A stretch of 64,000 nucleotides of DNA, from positions 1,649,239 through 1,713,238 of the forward strand of contig JAHREC010000030.1 in NCBI GenBank assembly GCA_020081605.1. Reading direction: 5' to 3'. Both the position numbers and the translations under genes were made by a program. Positions 47,583-58,237 of the stretch are shown one piece after another. Every line of letters starts with the position of its first letter. Within the stretch, counting starts at the first letter, position 1. Below the pieces are notes generated by a model. The model was not told where the DNA came from. It searched no databases and was given only the letters and a program-made list of their open reading frames with translations. The DNA comes from Albifimbria verrucaria (lineage: Eukaryota; Ascomycota; Sordariomycetes; Hypocreales; Stachybotryaceae).

Positions 47583-49449
47583 TTATCTTCGAGAATGCGT
47601 TCTAGTTGGCCGAGGGATCGGAACCTTAACCCGTGGATTTAAACTCGTGAACGCTCCATATAACGCGTCATTCAACCCATCGTGATGACGTAGCGGATAA
47701 CGATCTATCATCAAAGTCTCCTCTGGGAGTGATTTATTCACGATAGCACAGCAAAGACCCTGAGCGCTCTCGAGGCAGCCTGCCAGAGGGTCTGATACAT
47801 CGGCCAAGCGTGAGCGGATTGTTGCCATAAAAGCGTTTCTTTGCACCCTGCTCATGTTGTCGATCAACGATTTGCTCCCTACGAGAAGCATGGTGTATTT
47901 TCCATCGCCCCATTCGCTACGTAAGTCACAGAGCTCTCTCCAGAACCGGCATGATGTTTGCATCAATCTCATCTCCTTGACGCCAGGCCTGTCCCATAGT
48001 CCATTACTGCCCCAGGCTTGTTCAACTGCGGTTGAGCTATGGAGCTGTTCCATCTTGTCATGAAACAAGACGGCGTTGTACCGTTGGTGGAAGGCACTGC
48101 TTACACCGTCTTTCGAAACTCTATCTCTCGACACTAAGCTCCATAACACTGGCAGACCTGTCTGCAGCGACGCTCCAACTTCCCGGCTGGCCTTAACAGC
48201 CTGGCTGAGATGGCGAAGGATGACTTGACGGTCCTCTAGGGGACACGGCTGTACCACGTGTCTCCACTGAAATACCGGCAAGCCCTCTTCAGCCGTGACC
48301 ACGTCAGTTCCGTTCTCGCGACCATGAGGAGACGCTTGCTGCGCCGGTCTCGACTGTGCAGCTGGCAGACCGCTGCCTAAGACCGGCGCCGAAACGTGAA
48401 TACTCGCTTCGTTCTCTGGTTGTGACTGCTCGTATTCCAGGTGGGGTAGGATCCAGGGTTGAATCTGGAGGGGTTATGATGGCGACGCTAGCCGTATTCA
48501 TGGCAAAGGCAACTTCTGCCTCCTCACCGGCCTCAAAGTCCATGCCGTACGTGGCGTCATCGAAGAAATGCGATTGTTCTGCTTCTCCACCTTCTTGTTC
48601 CTGTTCCTGTTCTTGTCCCTGCCCTTGTCCTTGTCCTTGTTCTTGCCTTACGCGAGCAACTAGACTCTCAAGCTCGGATTTAGTTGGGTTCAACTTGCCA
48701 CAGAGCACCTCTATTAAAACGCGAGAGCGATAAGCAGGCCCTGATCGGTTAGCGGCCGACTGATCGAGGTGGGGCATACCATGCTGGAGCCTTCGAATCC
48801 CTAGCAGCATGAGTACGCCCGAATCAGTCGGCTTGGATTCTTTAGGACCGGTCCAGTCGTCGACAACTGGACGTTTGTCGCGGACTCGGAACACAGGAAT
48901 GTCAGCGCCAGGCCTACTATCGTACCAGTGGATGCAATCGGGATACGCGACGGCAAAGGCCCAGCCGTCTCCATCCTGGAAGGGCATGATTGTTGCGAGA
49001 TGGACTCCTTCGTCACCTATCTCATTGCAGTCATGGCGAAGTTCACGAACATCTACGATCTTTGCGCAGGGCGAGTCTGCTCGGATCAACTTCAAGTACG
49101 AGTCAACAACGTCAGCGTCTAGGTGGTCACCGTTGGCCAGACGTAGTGTCGATGGCGTGATGGGACCACCTCCTACTCCCACCGGCAGCTGAGAAACCCA
49201 CTGCGTAAACTCGATCCATGAAGGTTCGGCATGAAGCGTTGGGATATTTGCATCTGCAGGTGAGGTTTGTTCCTCAATAGATGTAGATGAGGAAGTCAAA
49301 CGGCTTTGGCTGTTGGCCAAGGTTTGAGTTTTGCTGTTGCTATTTGGGTACCTTCGTCTTATGGCTTGCAGTGCCTCATTAATGAGCGGAAGCGATGTAC
49401 AGGAGAAGGGACTGAGAGATATTTTCTTCAATTGCTCTTGCTCGTTCAT
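47583..49449 (-). CDS. Ulp1-like (C48 fold) protein, probably inactive
   Basis: About 620 residues from ATG 49449. The Ulp1-like core (residues about 75-270) reads GDHLDADVVDSYLKLIR (as in WLDDEIINAYL), HLATIMPFQDGDGWAFAVAY, PDCIHWYDSRPG, DDWTGPKES and TDSGVLMLLGIRRLQHGMP. In active Ulp1/SENP proteases the last motif is DCG; here it is DSG, and the usual catalytic His precedes no clear HW strand. So SUMO-protease activity is doubtful. A QGQGQGQEQEQEQE tract follows (48600-48650). The C-terminal part has FHQRYNAVLFHDKMEQL, FWRELCDLRSEWGDGKYTML and QRNAFMATIRSRLADVSDPL, conserved in this fungal family. The two halves are in different frames and join near 48330-48350, probably through two missing bases. 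A DNA-element-linked origin is possible; many fungal mobile elements carry Ulp1-like genes. Confidence 0.7.
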
Positions 49450-49862
49450 ATTGTTTCAATGATTAATTGTGTAGCCTGCTCTAGCATAGCTCGGGTTCTT
49501 GTACTGTAGGACAGTAGCCACCTAGAACAATTTATATTTCGTATCCAACGTTCCGTTCCTGTCGCATCTCATGTCCTTTTCGGCTGCTTATAGATGTGAA
49601 TGATTGGAATGATCTGAAACTGGACCGTCGAAATGTGACCATGATCTCAAAAGGTTTATACCGAGGAGCACACTAACCTCGTGGTGAGATGATAAAGGAG
49701 AGTCTACGCACCGGACAGGTACGGTATGTGTTAGTGTTATCTGTGGACCATACGAACTGGTAGCCGTCCTGAGCCGTTTCCAATCTCAAAGAGGAGACGA
49801 ACACAAACCAACAGAAAACAAAAGACAATCGAAAAGTTAGTCACAAAAAAGAAGGGGAAAAA

Positions 49863-50147
49863 ATGGCTCGTATCACAGAAAACGGTGCCTCACACAGAGG
49901 CCGTTGCACTAAGCCACATACCACGAGGCGACGCTCGAGCTCGATTAGAGGCCCACACCATCGAGAAGCATGGCCTAGACTACATCCCATCTGGGTTCCA
50001 ATTCTCGAATCGTCCGCGGAGGAACCAGAATCTGTTGAAATGAATAGGAGCGTGGTGGAGGAATGGGTGGCGAGCATGTCACCGACGGAAAACACCGACA
50101 GTACTGATGCACCGCAGCCCTGTGGGAGGAGGGCCTCAACCAAATGA
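49863..50147 (+). CDS. Possible small orphan protein
   Basis: 94 residues from ATG 49863. A basic Arg-rich start (RRRSSSIRGPHHREAW) is followed by an acidic segment with NRSVVEEWVASM. Coding character is modest and no family is known. It is divergent to the Ulp1-like gene. May be chance. Confidence 0.3.
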   Translation: MARITENGASHRGRCTKPHTTRRRSSSIRGPHHREAWPRLHPIWVPILESSAEEPESVEMNRSVVEEWVASMSPTENTDSTDAPQPCGRRASTK

Positions 50148-51123
50148 ACGTCAATGCTTGGATGCCGAAGGGTTTTTATCGAGTCAGGCAGTGGGGTATG
50201 TCGCTGAGGGATGTAGTCAGGTCTAAGTTGGTCGGGCTGTAAGAATGGTGACCAGATAGTGCCTAAATTGAGAGTGACACTTTGGCGAACGGCTATACAT
50301 ACTGTACAGTACCTACTAGGATCGCGACTCTAAGCCTTGAAGCACGGCCTTTGGACATCAACCGTCAATAGTTTGCTTTATGCGAGGCTAGCTGACAAAA
50401 CTGGCACCGGTCAGTGCTGAAAACTCACGGCAAGTTGGATCCCTTGGCCCGCTATATCCGATTCTGCCCGGTTCAAGGACGGGCCATGATCTCGGTTGGC
50501 TCTCGGTTGGCTGTCGGTAGGCGGGTCGCGCGGAGTCGTGGCTGCACGAGCGATGATGTGCATGTGCGTACACGGTTTCTATCCGTGCATCATAACCGAT
50601 CTCTTGGCGAACCCTCAATTGGTTGTTTATTATTGGTTGGACTTGCTTAGCGTTCAGTCCACAACACTTAGCGTTGAGCGCTAAAATTGTTGGTGAAGGC
50701 AACTAAGTTAAATGCTCATTTTGTTTTCTTTGGAGCCATAGGGTTCCCCGCAACACTCTCAGATGGAATGAGAAAATCTGACCAACCCGTGGCCGTTGTG
50801 GCCGTTGTGGCCGAACACCCGACGGTGGACGATGGAGAGGGCGGGGCGGGGCGGGTGCGAGCACTTTCAGAAATGGTGCCGGAAATGGTCCGGCGGGAAA
50901 CCCTCAAACGGGTTCTTCTGTCCCATCCCTTACAGGCTAATCCCTATCAATGGTATACGTTCGTCATCCACACTATATTACCGCACATTATCAATCAGCG
51001 GATTCGCGAAAAGGGATCGCAGTTGAATGGGTGGTGCTGGTAAAGATGCCAAATTCCGATTGTATTTATTTGCCTTGCACTTTGCATGCGTATTAGGCCC
51101 AGGTAAAGTGCTTAGATGCCTCT
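50148..51123. other. Intergenic region, weak frame at 50.7-51.0 kb
   Basis: A plus-strand frame ending at 51043 (LKRVLLSHPLQANPYQWYTF) has some protein-like character but no clear start. CATACTGTACAGTACC occurs near 50299. Otherwise nothing. Confidence 0.35.
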
Positions 51124-51383
51124 TCATAAGTCGGGCTCAGCCACCATCGTCCTCGCCAGAGACGTGACCTGCCCGGTCTTCGGAATCATCGTGCGCCGAC
51201 CAGTGTGTGGATCTTCGAAATGAGCCATATCGTAGAAGAACCCATCCTCTAACCTCCTGAACCAGACTGTCGGGTCAGCGACAAAGGTATAAGAGAATGC
51301 GATAGCAGGATTTTTCTCCTTGGGTTTAGGAAGGTCCTAGAAGGACGAGAGAGAGAAATTTGAGCATTTGAAGTTGTCGCCAT
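51124..51383 (-). CDS. Small orphan protein, hidden by a frame break
   Basis: About 86 residues from ATG 51383. MATTSNAQISLSRPSR joins DLPKPKEKNPAIAFSYTFVA if one G is added near 51340; the frame then runs through DPTVWFRRLEDGFFYDMAHF, EDPHTGRRTMIPKTGQV and LARTMVAEPDL to a stop at 51124. The Trp/Phe/Tyr-rich core looks like a small beta domain. No family recognised. Its start lies only 72 bp from that of the divergent gene at 51456, suggesting co-expression. Confidence 0.55.
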
Positions 51384-51455
51384 CGTTTTCTAAGTTCACA
51401 TAAACTTGCCCTTCCACTACTAGGCCCTGCCAACCCCCAGAACTCCGCAACTACG
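51384..51455. promoter_or_regulatory. Compact bidirectional promoter
   Basis: Only 72 bp separate two divergent start codons (51383 minus, 51456 plus), so core promoters and 5' leaders must be short and shared. No TATA element is obvious. Assignment rests on the gene models. Confidence 0.4.
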
Positions 51456-51965
51456 ATGTCTCAAAGGCAGACTAAGCCTGCACTACGTCGCATCACCCCA
51501 AATCCACAGCCACCCTCTCCCGGACAGCATACCAGCCCTTCTCAAGGTTCAACCCCCACCTATCACCAGCCGCAGTGCCAGGCCGGCATGCCATCAGAGC
51601 TGAACTTGGACACCTTCACGGCGAATCAAGCATTTAATCATTATCTCACCCCTATTACGTTCTCAATGGGTCACGAGTAAGTGATCGCCGTTGATCCACG
51701 TGCGACGATAGCCGTGAAGATTAACATTGGGGCAACAGACATGCGACGACTTTATCTTCTCTCGACACTAGCAACTTGGCGACTGAGTATCAGTTGAATA
51801 TGTAGGTTGCAGCGCCAGGAGATGATGACGCGCTTCTGGCGGGGTTTGCTTTTGCTGACGACTGCCTAATCTAGCATGAAACAGCGCCTCGACTCTATGG
51901 AGGCAACCATAACCAAGTTGTTATTGTCCAACATGGCCAATTCGCACAATGTTCATTCGGTATAG
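51456..51965 (+). CDS. Small orphan protein, three exons
   Basis: About 125 residues. Exons 51456-51676, 51739-51801 and 51875-51965; introns of 62 and 73 bp with GTAAGT and GTAGGT donors and CTAAT branch. The N-terminus is Pro/Gln/Ser-rich (NPQPPSPGQHTSPSQG). The middle has LDTFTANQAFNHYLTPITF. The C-terminus is a short helix, MKQRLDSMEATITKLLLSN. The consistent phases across three exons support a real gene. No known domain. Divergent partner at 51124-51383. Confidence 0.55.
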
Positions 51966-52911
51966 CATAAAATGACGACGCATACCCATTCATCGAATAA
52001 TTTGCGGAGTTTTATCAGGTTTTAGAAATAAGAGGGGGAAGAGGAGGGAAGGAGAGCAAGAGACAAGGCGCGGGAGCTTAGATATCTATTACTGGAGAGT
52101 GGCTGGCTTGCAAAAGAATATGTGGAGCGTTTTGCAAATAATGAACAAGATTTCGTCCTTTCAATATACGAACGAACTGCTAAGCTGACATGTGTTTGTT
52201 AAGCTGGTACCGGTGACAATTGTCTTCCTCTCATTTGCTCCATGTGCCGCAAGTGAAGGTCTGTGGCTGCCCTGGATGGTATGACGGTCATGAAAATTCA
52301 GTTCATCGAAATTTGTGACACAAACTTATTTCCCTTGGCACTACTACGTACATGGCGATCCAGGTTTAGTAAAGATCTAGGCGGCCGGTCGAAAACCACT
52401 TCAACCGACCCTCCCCCTCTCCCTCCCCCACCCCAAAAAAACAACCAAAAACCAAAAAAAACAATCAAGAATACTACCACAAAACCTTCGCATTCAAACT
52501 GAGAAACACTCAAGGCGGCCGTAACCATATAGTTGGAAAGTCTGCCCAGTTTGCAGCAAGGTTGTGTGTTAACAGCCTGCCATGCTTGACGACTGCTTCC
52601 TCATCGCTATTTAGAAGTGATGGGTAGGTGAAAACACGTTCTAGAGAGACAGGGACCCTGAAGAAAATTGCAGATTGAAGTATGTAACAACACCATCACG
52701 CTTCACAAACAGAGAACATCATCTCATTCTTCCGTCACGCAAACAACTTGAATCTGATTTCCCAAACCACAACTTGCCAGCGGGTTCCTCTTCAGCCAGC
52801 TATTACCATGTCTCCTGCAGCATGACTAAATCATAGATGATACATGTTGCAAGTCAGTAAACAACCGTCCTGGCTGGTGCCTGATGCTCTTGCAGACCGG
52901 CTGCATGGACC
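51966..52911. other. Intergenic region with C/A-rich tract
   Basis: A CCCTCCCCCTCTCCCTCCCC tract followed by an A-rich stretch (52410-52480) is the only notable feature. No gene supported. Confidence 0.45.
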
Positions 52912-53649
52912 TTAGAAAGAAAGGGTCGTGTCGAGTGGGTCGGCTTCAGGCGGCGGCATCCCGTTCATAGACTGTTTGATGAATTCTCGCATCTCTTGGA
53001 TCACCTTTTCGAACCTGTGCCACAACTTGGATTAGTAAGGGCACCTCAGTGTAGACTCATATGAGTGATAAGGACCGCGTGCTCTTTGAGCTTGGTTTCT
53101 TTCTGTTGCAACCTGATTCAAGTTAGCTGGGCCCAAGCCATCGGCTGACGGTCAACGAACTTCATGCGCAACATATTTATACTATGCCATCGTCAGTTTT
53201 CGCGAACTCTGCGCCATGAGGGCGGGAAATCTTACATCTTTGAATGGTTCATGACGGTTTGCGACAATCTTGCACACTTGTAAGTCCGACATATCTCTTG
53301 TAGACCTTGTGCTACACTCACTGTTCCAATTGGTTCTGGTACTCGTCTGACATATCATCTTCAACAGATCTGTGATATTCATGTCAGCACTTGTGTTCTT
53401 TGATCACAAGAACTTGATAGACGACGCTGACATCAGATTATCAAAATCAAGGGCGCTATTGTCATGAGGAGAGCCCAGACGGGTATTCAACCAGGACATG
53501 TCTAGGTCACCGGATTGGCCTCGCAGGTCAACCCTCGATTGACGTGTTGGCTTCGACCCGACCCTATTCTGGCTTAATCCCAGCGCGGGCTTGCCATGGT
53601 TGAATGGCGTCGCTCGTCGGAGTCGTTGGCCTTGTGTGTTGTTGAACAT
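52912..53649 (-). CDS. Small coiled-coil orphan protein, multi-exon
   Basis: Starts at ATG 53649 (MFNNTQGQRLRRATPFNHGK). Proposed exons 53649-53432, 53369-53322 and 53268-53236, then one near 53112-53080 and a last one ending at 52912. Introns 53431-53370 and 53321-53269 preserve frame and give EDDMSDEYQNQLEQLSQTV followed by NHSKM. Next come LQQKETKLKEHA and FEKVIQEMREFIKQSMNGMP, so the whole C-terminal half is a heptad-like coiled coil. The last junction is not resolved. Unknown family. Lies between the C/A-rich intergenic stretch and the 54-57 kb satellite. Confidence 0.5.
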
Positions 53650-53699
53650 TGCGATGAACAGGTACTGTACTGTAGATAGGAGAGATCAATGGCCAGCCT

Positions 53700-56600
53700 G
53701 TGGACGTAGTGGATCGTCGGAACGAGGCAGGAAAGGAATGTTTGGATATTTGGCTAATTCAAAGATCGATGGAAAGGACAGAATCATCAAATGATCGAAC
53801 AGTTCAATGGATGGCTGAATGCTACAGTATGCGCTCCATAGCAACAGAATGTCCACGGCTATGGCATGAATATTTAAAACAAATAGACGGTAATATGTCG
53901 TCTACACTGAACAAAAACCGTGTGTGTATGGCCCCTGTTCAAACGCGATCCCAGCTCGATACCCATAACCTGACTGGCCCAATTTCGCTCAACCTCATCG
54001 GCCAAGATTTGATTGTAGATGCCGGCTGTGGATACGAAAGTGCCGTTTGTGTTCTTGCAACCCTTGCCATTGTTTAGTTGCCTTTGGTATGTATAATGCG
54101 ATTGGCCATTCAAAAATCCCTGCTTTTCACTTGCATAGCCTTAAACGGCCAGAAATCATCATGACTGGAGAGGTAGAGACAAGATCCAATCAGGCTCGGA
54201 TGAGTCTGGTCAAAGTGTCGAGGCGAAGAGGTGGATACGGCAGGAAGTGAACAAAAATGGATCAGGAGTAATATAAGCAAGGCCAACGAGGACAAGGGCT
54301 TAGGGTGGGACCCGCGTCGAGGATTGGACGATGCCAGAACGCCAGAAACCGGCTCGGCTCCGATTGGCTCGAACCTGAAGACGATATGTCTAGGACTGGA
54401 CGCTACAAATAACGCTCTGATGGAAACCGGCGAACCCGTTAGATGCACTAGTCAGCGATTGGACAGACCTGTAGTGGCTTAGGTGTGAACGACGCCAAGG
54501 TGGAGTCAAGTCAACTAGGTCAGATCTTGATGGGGTTGAACATCGCGTTTGGACGACGACCGAATGTGCTAACCTTGAGGTGACTAGAGGACGGGGGTGG
54601 GGGCGTGCTGAGAAGGAGCGAATACAGCGGGAGCGGGAATTATCAATGAGAACATGGAGACAAAAAGACGAGCCAAGAAGTGGAGGGACCGCGCGCAAGG
54701 CTAGACTAGGAGCATACGAGCTTGCGGGTCATTGGCCAGCAGTGTAAAGTGTGGAAGTGGGTAAGGCATAGCCTCTAGTCAAGAAGCGACCGGGAAGAAG
54801 TTGATTGGTTAGAGAAGAGTAGCTGGGTAAAGAATGAGCTTAGAAAGGAATGAGAGGGAGGAGCTGGCGGTGGACAATGGTAGAGCTGATTGATCAGATG
54901 TGATTAGGCCCGAAGAGGGTGCAGTATAGGACGTGTAGAAGAGATGGTTCAGAAATGGATGAAGAGGGGTGTCCTGTACAGAAGGACCATAACTGGTTAT
55001 TCGAAAAACCGTGATCGAGAGGCGGACTGTCAAGGGATGGAGGCGCCGAGGACTGAATGATGCTTGGAGAGCAGAGAGGTAGAGAGAATGCGTCAAAATT
55101 CAGACGTGACATGATTCAACGAACCAGGAGTAAACGTAGAGTAACACGTAGAAGTGAACGTGCTAGAAATTGACAGTGCGTCTAGAATGGATCGAATATC
55201 AGGAAACAGCCGGGCTATGGGTGTGTGATCAGATGTGAAGGAACTAGAAGCTGACAGGAGATGCAAAATTGGACGTGACGTGAAGAAATGAACGAGCTAT
55301 AATGGGACGAGCCAGAAGTAGAAGTCCAGAAGTAGAAGTCCAGAAGTAGAAGTCCAGAAGTAGAAGTCCAGAAGTAGAAGTCCAGAAGTAGAAGTCCAGA
55401 AGTAGAAGTCCAGAAGTAGAAGTCCAGAAGTAGAAGTCCAGAAGTAGAAGTCCAGAAAAGGATGTCCAGAAGTAGATGAGAAGAAGTGGAGGTACAAAAA
55501 TGAATACCCAGAAGTGGAGGAGGCGTCATATAATGGATGAGCGGTCAAGAAAAGCATAGAGCATCCTTAAGTGGGGAGTCATGATTTTGACGGGCCGGGA
55601 ATAGATAGGAGATTAAGAGACAGGCGAGCCAGCCAGAAGTGGGAGCGAAGTAAGAAATTAGATGAAACACGAGCTCACCAATCAATGGAGTATCAGCAAT
55701 TGGATGAGAAACCAAGAGGTGGACTAATCATCAATAAATAGACAGGTGAGGTCGCTATACCCAGACGGTTGAGAGTGACAAATGGCCGAGACGGCTAGGA
55801 GGAGTCGAGGTGTCAAGGATGAAATGAGCCAGAAGGGTCGTCTAGATTCGACAGAGCCATTACTGGGCTAAAATCCAATAGCTGGATGGAGGATCAATAA
55901 GAAGACGCAACGCCCAGATTCAGACGAGACGTCTAGAAGCAGTTGGAGTGTCGATAAGTAGACGCAGTGTCTAGAATTAAATGAGATGTTAGGAAGTAGA
56001 TGAGATATCCAAAATGGGCGTAGTGTGCAGGAGCAGCTGAGGTGTCTCAAACCAGACGGGGTGTCAACAAGCAGAAGCAATATCCAGAAACAGAAACGGC
56101 GTCCAGGAAGAGATCGGGTATCGAGAAGATGGGGTGTTAATAAGCAGACGCAGTGTCCAGAATCAGATGAGGCATCCAGAACAAACGAGTTGTCAACAAG
56201 CAGATACAGCGTACAAAAACGAATGGGATGTCCAGAAGCTGGATGTCAAGAAGCAGATGGAGTGTTGAGAAGTAGGTCCAATATCCAGAAACAAACGCAG
56301 TGTTCAGATGTAGACGCATCGTGCAAAATAGATGGGGTGTCCAGAGACAGACGGTGTGTCAAGAAGCAGATGGGATGTCAGTAAGTGGGTGGAGGATCAA
56401 CAAGTAGACACGAGGCCCAGAATCAGACCAGACATCCAGAAAGAAGTAGGCTGTCAAGAAAAGGGGTATCAAAAAGTGGATGTGACGTCTAGGAATGAAC
56501 AGAGTGTAGATGAGCAGACAAGATAGAGGTGTATATCTAGATGTGGAAGAGCTAAAACTGGATGAGGCATATAAAAGCAGACCGTGTGTCAACAAGCAGA

Positions 56601-57470
56601 TGCGACGTCCAGAACTGAATGGAGTGTCAATAGCAGACGAACTAAAGGTGTACATGCAAATGTGGAAGAGCCAGGACTGGATGATGAGTCAATAAGCGAA
56701 TAAGCAGTTCATAGGCAGACGCGGCGGCGTCTAGAAGCACATGGGGTGGCAAGAAGCAGACAGTTTGTCTAGAAATGAATGGATTGTCAATAGGCAGGTG
56801 AGCTGGAGGTGTACACCCAGATGTGGAAGAGCCGGAACCGGATGGTGAGTTAACAAGCGGATGGCCAGTCAATAAGCAGATGGGGTGTTAGCAAGTAGAC
56901 GCAGCATCCGGAGGTGGACACGGGGTCCGGAAGCAGATGGTGTGTCAACAAGTAGAGTAGCGCCAAGAAACAGAGGTGGTGCCCAAAAACAGATGAGGTG
57001 TCAGCATGTGGATGGGCAGTCGACAAGTAGATGGGGTGGCAGGAAGCAGACGAGGTATTAACAAGTAGATGTAGCGTCAAGAAGCAGACTGCGTGTGAAC
57101 AAGTTGATGGAGTGTCGGGAAATGGATGCAGCGTCCAGAATTGAACGAAGTGTAAATGAGCAGACCAACCGGAGGTGGGCCGTATATCCAGATGCGGAAG
57201 AACCGGAACTGAACGACGAGTCAACAAGTGGATGGGGAATCAAGAAATGAACGAAGCTTCCAAAACCGGACGAGCCGTGTAGAAGCGGACGGAGTACTAA
57301 ACAAGGGGTCAAGAAGTGGATGCGTTATTAACCGGCAGACAAGCCAGAGGCTAACAGCCAGTACAGTACGATATTCAACAGCCAGAAGTAGACAAGACTG
57401 TCAACTAATAGACCTTTGGGAAGGGGCTGGGGTAAACAGGTGGACGAATGAAATCTCAGTAAGCTAAAAT
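53700..57470. repeat. Degenerate purine-rich satellite (AGAAGTGGATG family)
   Basis: Words of 14-18 bp such as GTCAAGAAGCAGATG, GTCAACAAGCAGACG, CCAGAAGTAGATG and GTGTCAGCATGTGGATG succeed each other, best preserved from 55.8 to 57.4 kb. Minus-strand frames made of Leu/Ser/Asp/His repeats are translations of the satellite, not genes. Confidence 0.7.
55317..55455. repeat. 14-bp tandem array
   Basis: The unit AAGTAGAAGTCCAG repeats about ten times nearly perfectly: a locally homogenised part of the surrounding degenerate satellite. Confidence 0.9.
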
Positions 57471-57569
57471 CAGGGCAATAATTACTACTTTTATGGACGA
57501 ATCATAATTGCTGAAATGAATACATTATTGATCCAGAGACGGTCAGAGAGTAGACTAAACATTAGCAGG

Positions 57570-57800
57570 CCAGCGGGTGATTGGCCAGCTGCGAAAGGGC
57601 CAAAGTCGACAACAGAAACGAAAGTTGTCTCGTCGATGGACTAGCGTTTGATTGGTTAGGGCTGCTAGCGGGTCGTTGGGCTGCTGGCGGGTGATTGGCC
57701 AGCTACAGAAGGGCCAAAATCGACAATAGAAACTAAGTTGTCGTGCAGATGAACTAGCGACTGATTGGTCAGGGCTGAATGAGTTCGAAAAGCTCAAGTT
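57570..57800. repeat. 114-bp tandem duplication
   Basis: GTGATTGGCCAGCT starts at 57577 and again at 57691. Following blocks (GGGCCAAA-TCGACAA-AGAAAC, then ACTAGCG-TGATTGGT-AGGGCTG) recur in order with about 15 percent divergence. GATTGG/CCAATC words are frequent here, resembling CCAAT-box cores. Confidence 0.75.
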
Positions 57801-58237
57801 GACGCAGCCAATAGTGTGCAACTGACCCTGTAAGTAGACTAACACTGGATTGGCCGGGACAAATTGACTAGAGTTAGACTGTCAACGAGTTCATCGTAAA
57901 AAAAGGCAGGCACGGCAAATAGTGGGCAAGAGCCTCTGCTGTTCTCCGTGTTTACCATGATAATACCACTCCAATGGGTGATACTGTATTATACAGTATC
58001 ATTGTAAAATCTACTCAATGAAAGCGATCTAGCCATGGACTTCCGAAGCAAACCCCGAAGTGAAATGCTCAAGAATGTAAACTACTGCCGTCATCCACCT
58101 CTTTTCTACATGCACCATCCAATCCTTCATCGCTTTGTGATTATTGACCTTTGTGTATATCATGTTGGCTTGAAGCATCGGTTGTTAGGTTACCCTGCAT
58201 ACCGTTACCTACCGATACCGTGATTCATAGGCGAACA

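Noticed and set aside
55215..55557. Minus-strand frames encoding Leu/Asp/Phe repeats
   Set aside because: They are simply translations of the 14-bp tandem array.
54110..57312. Other long minus-strand frames across 54-57 kb
   Set aside because: Low-complexity translations of degenerate satellite; no start context or domains.
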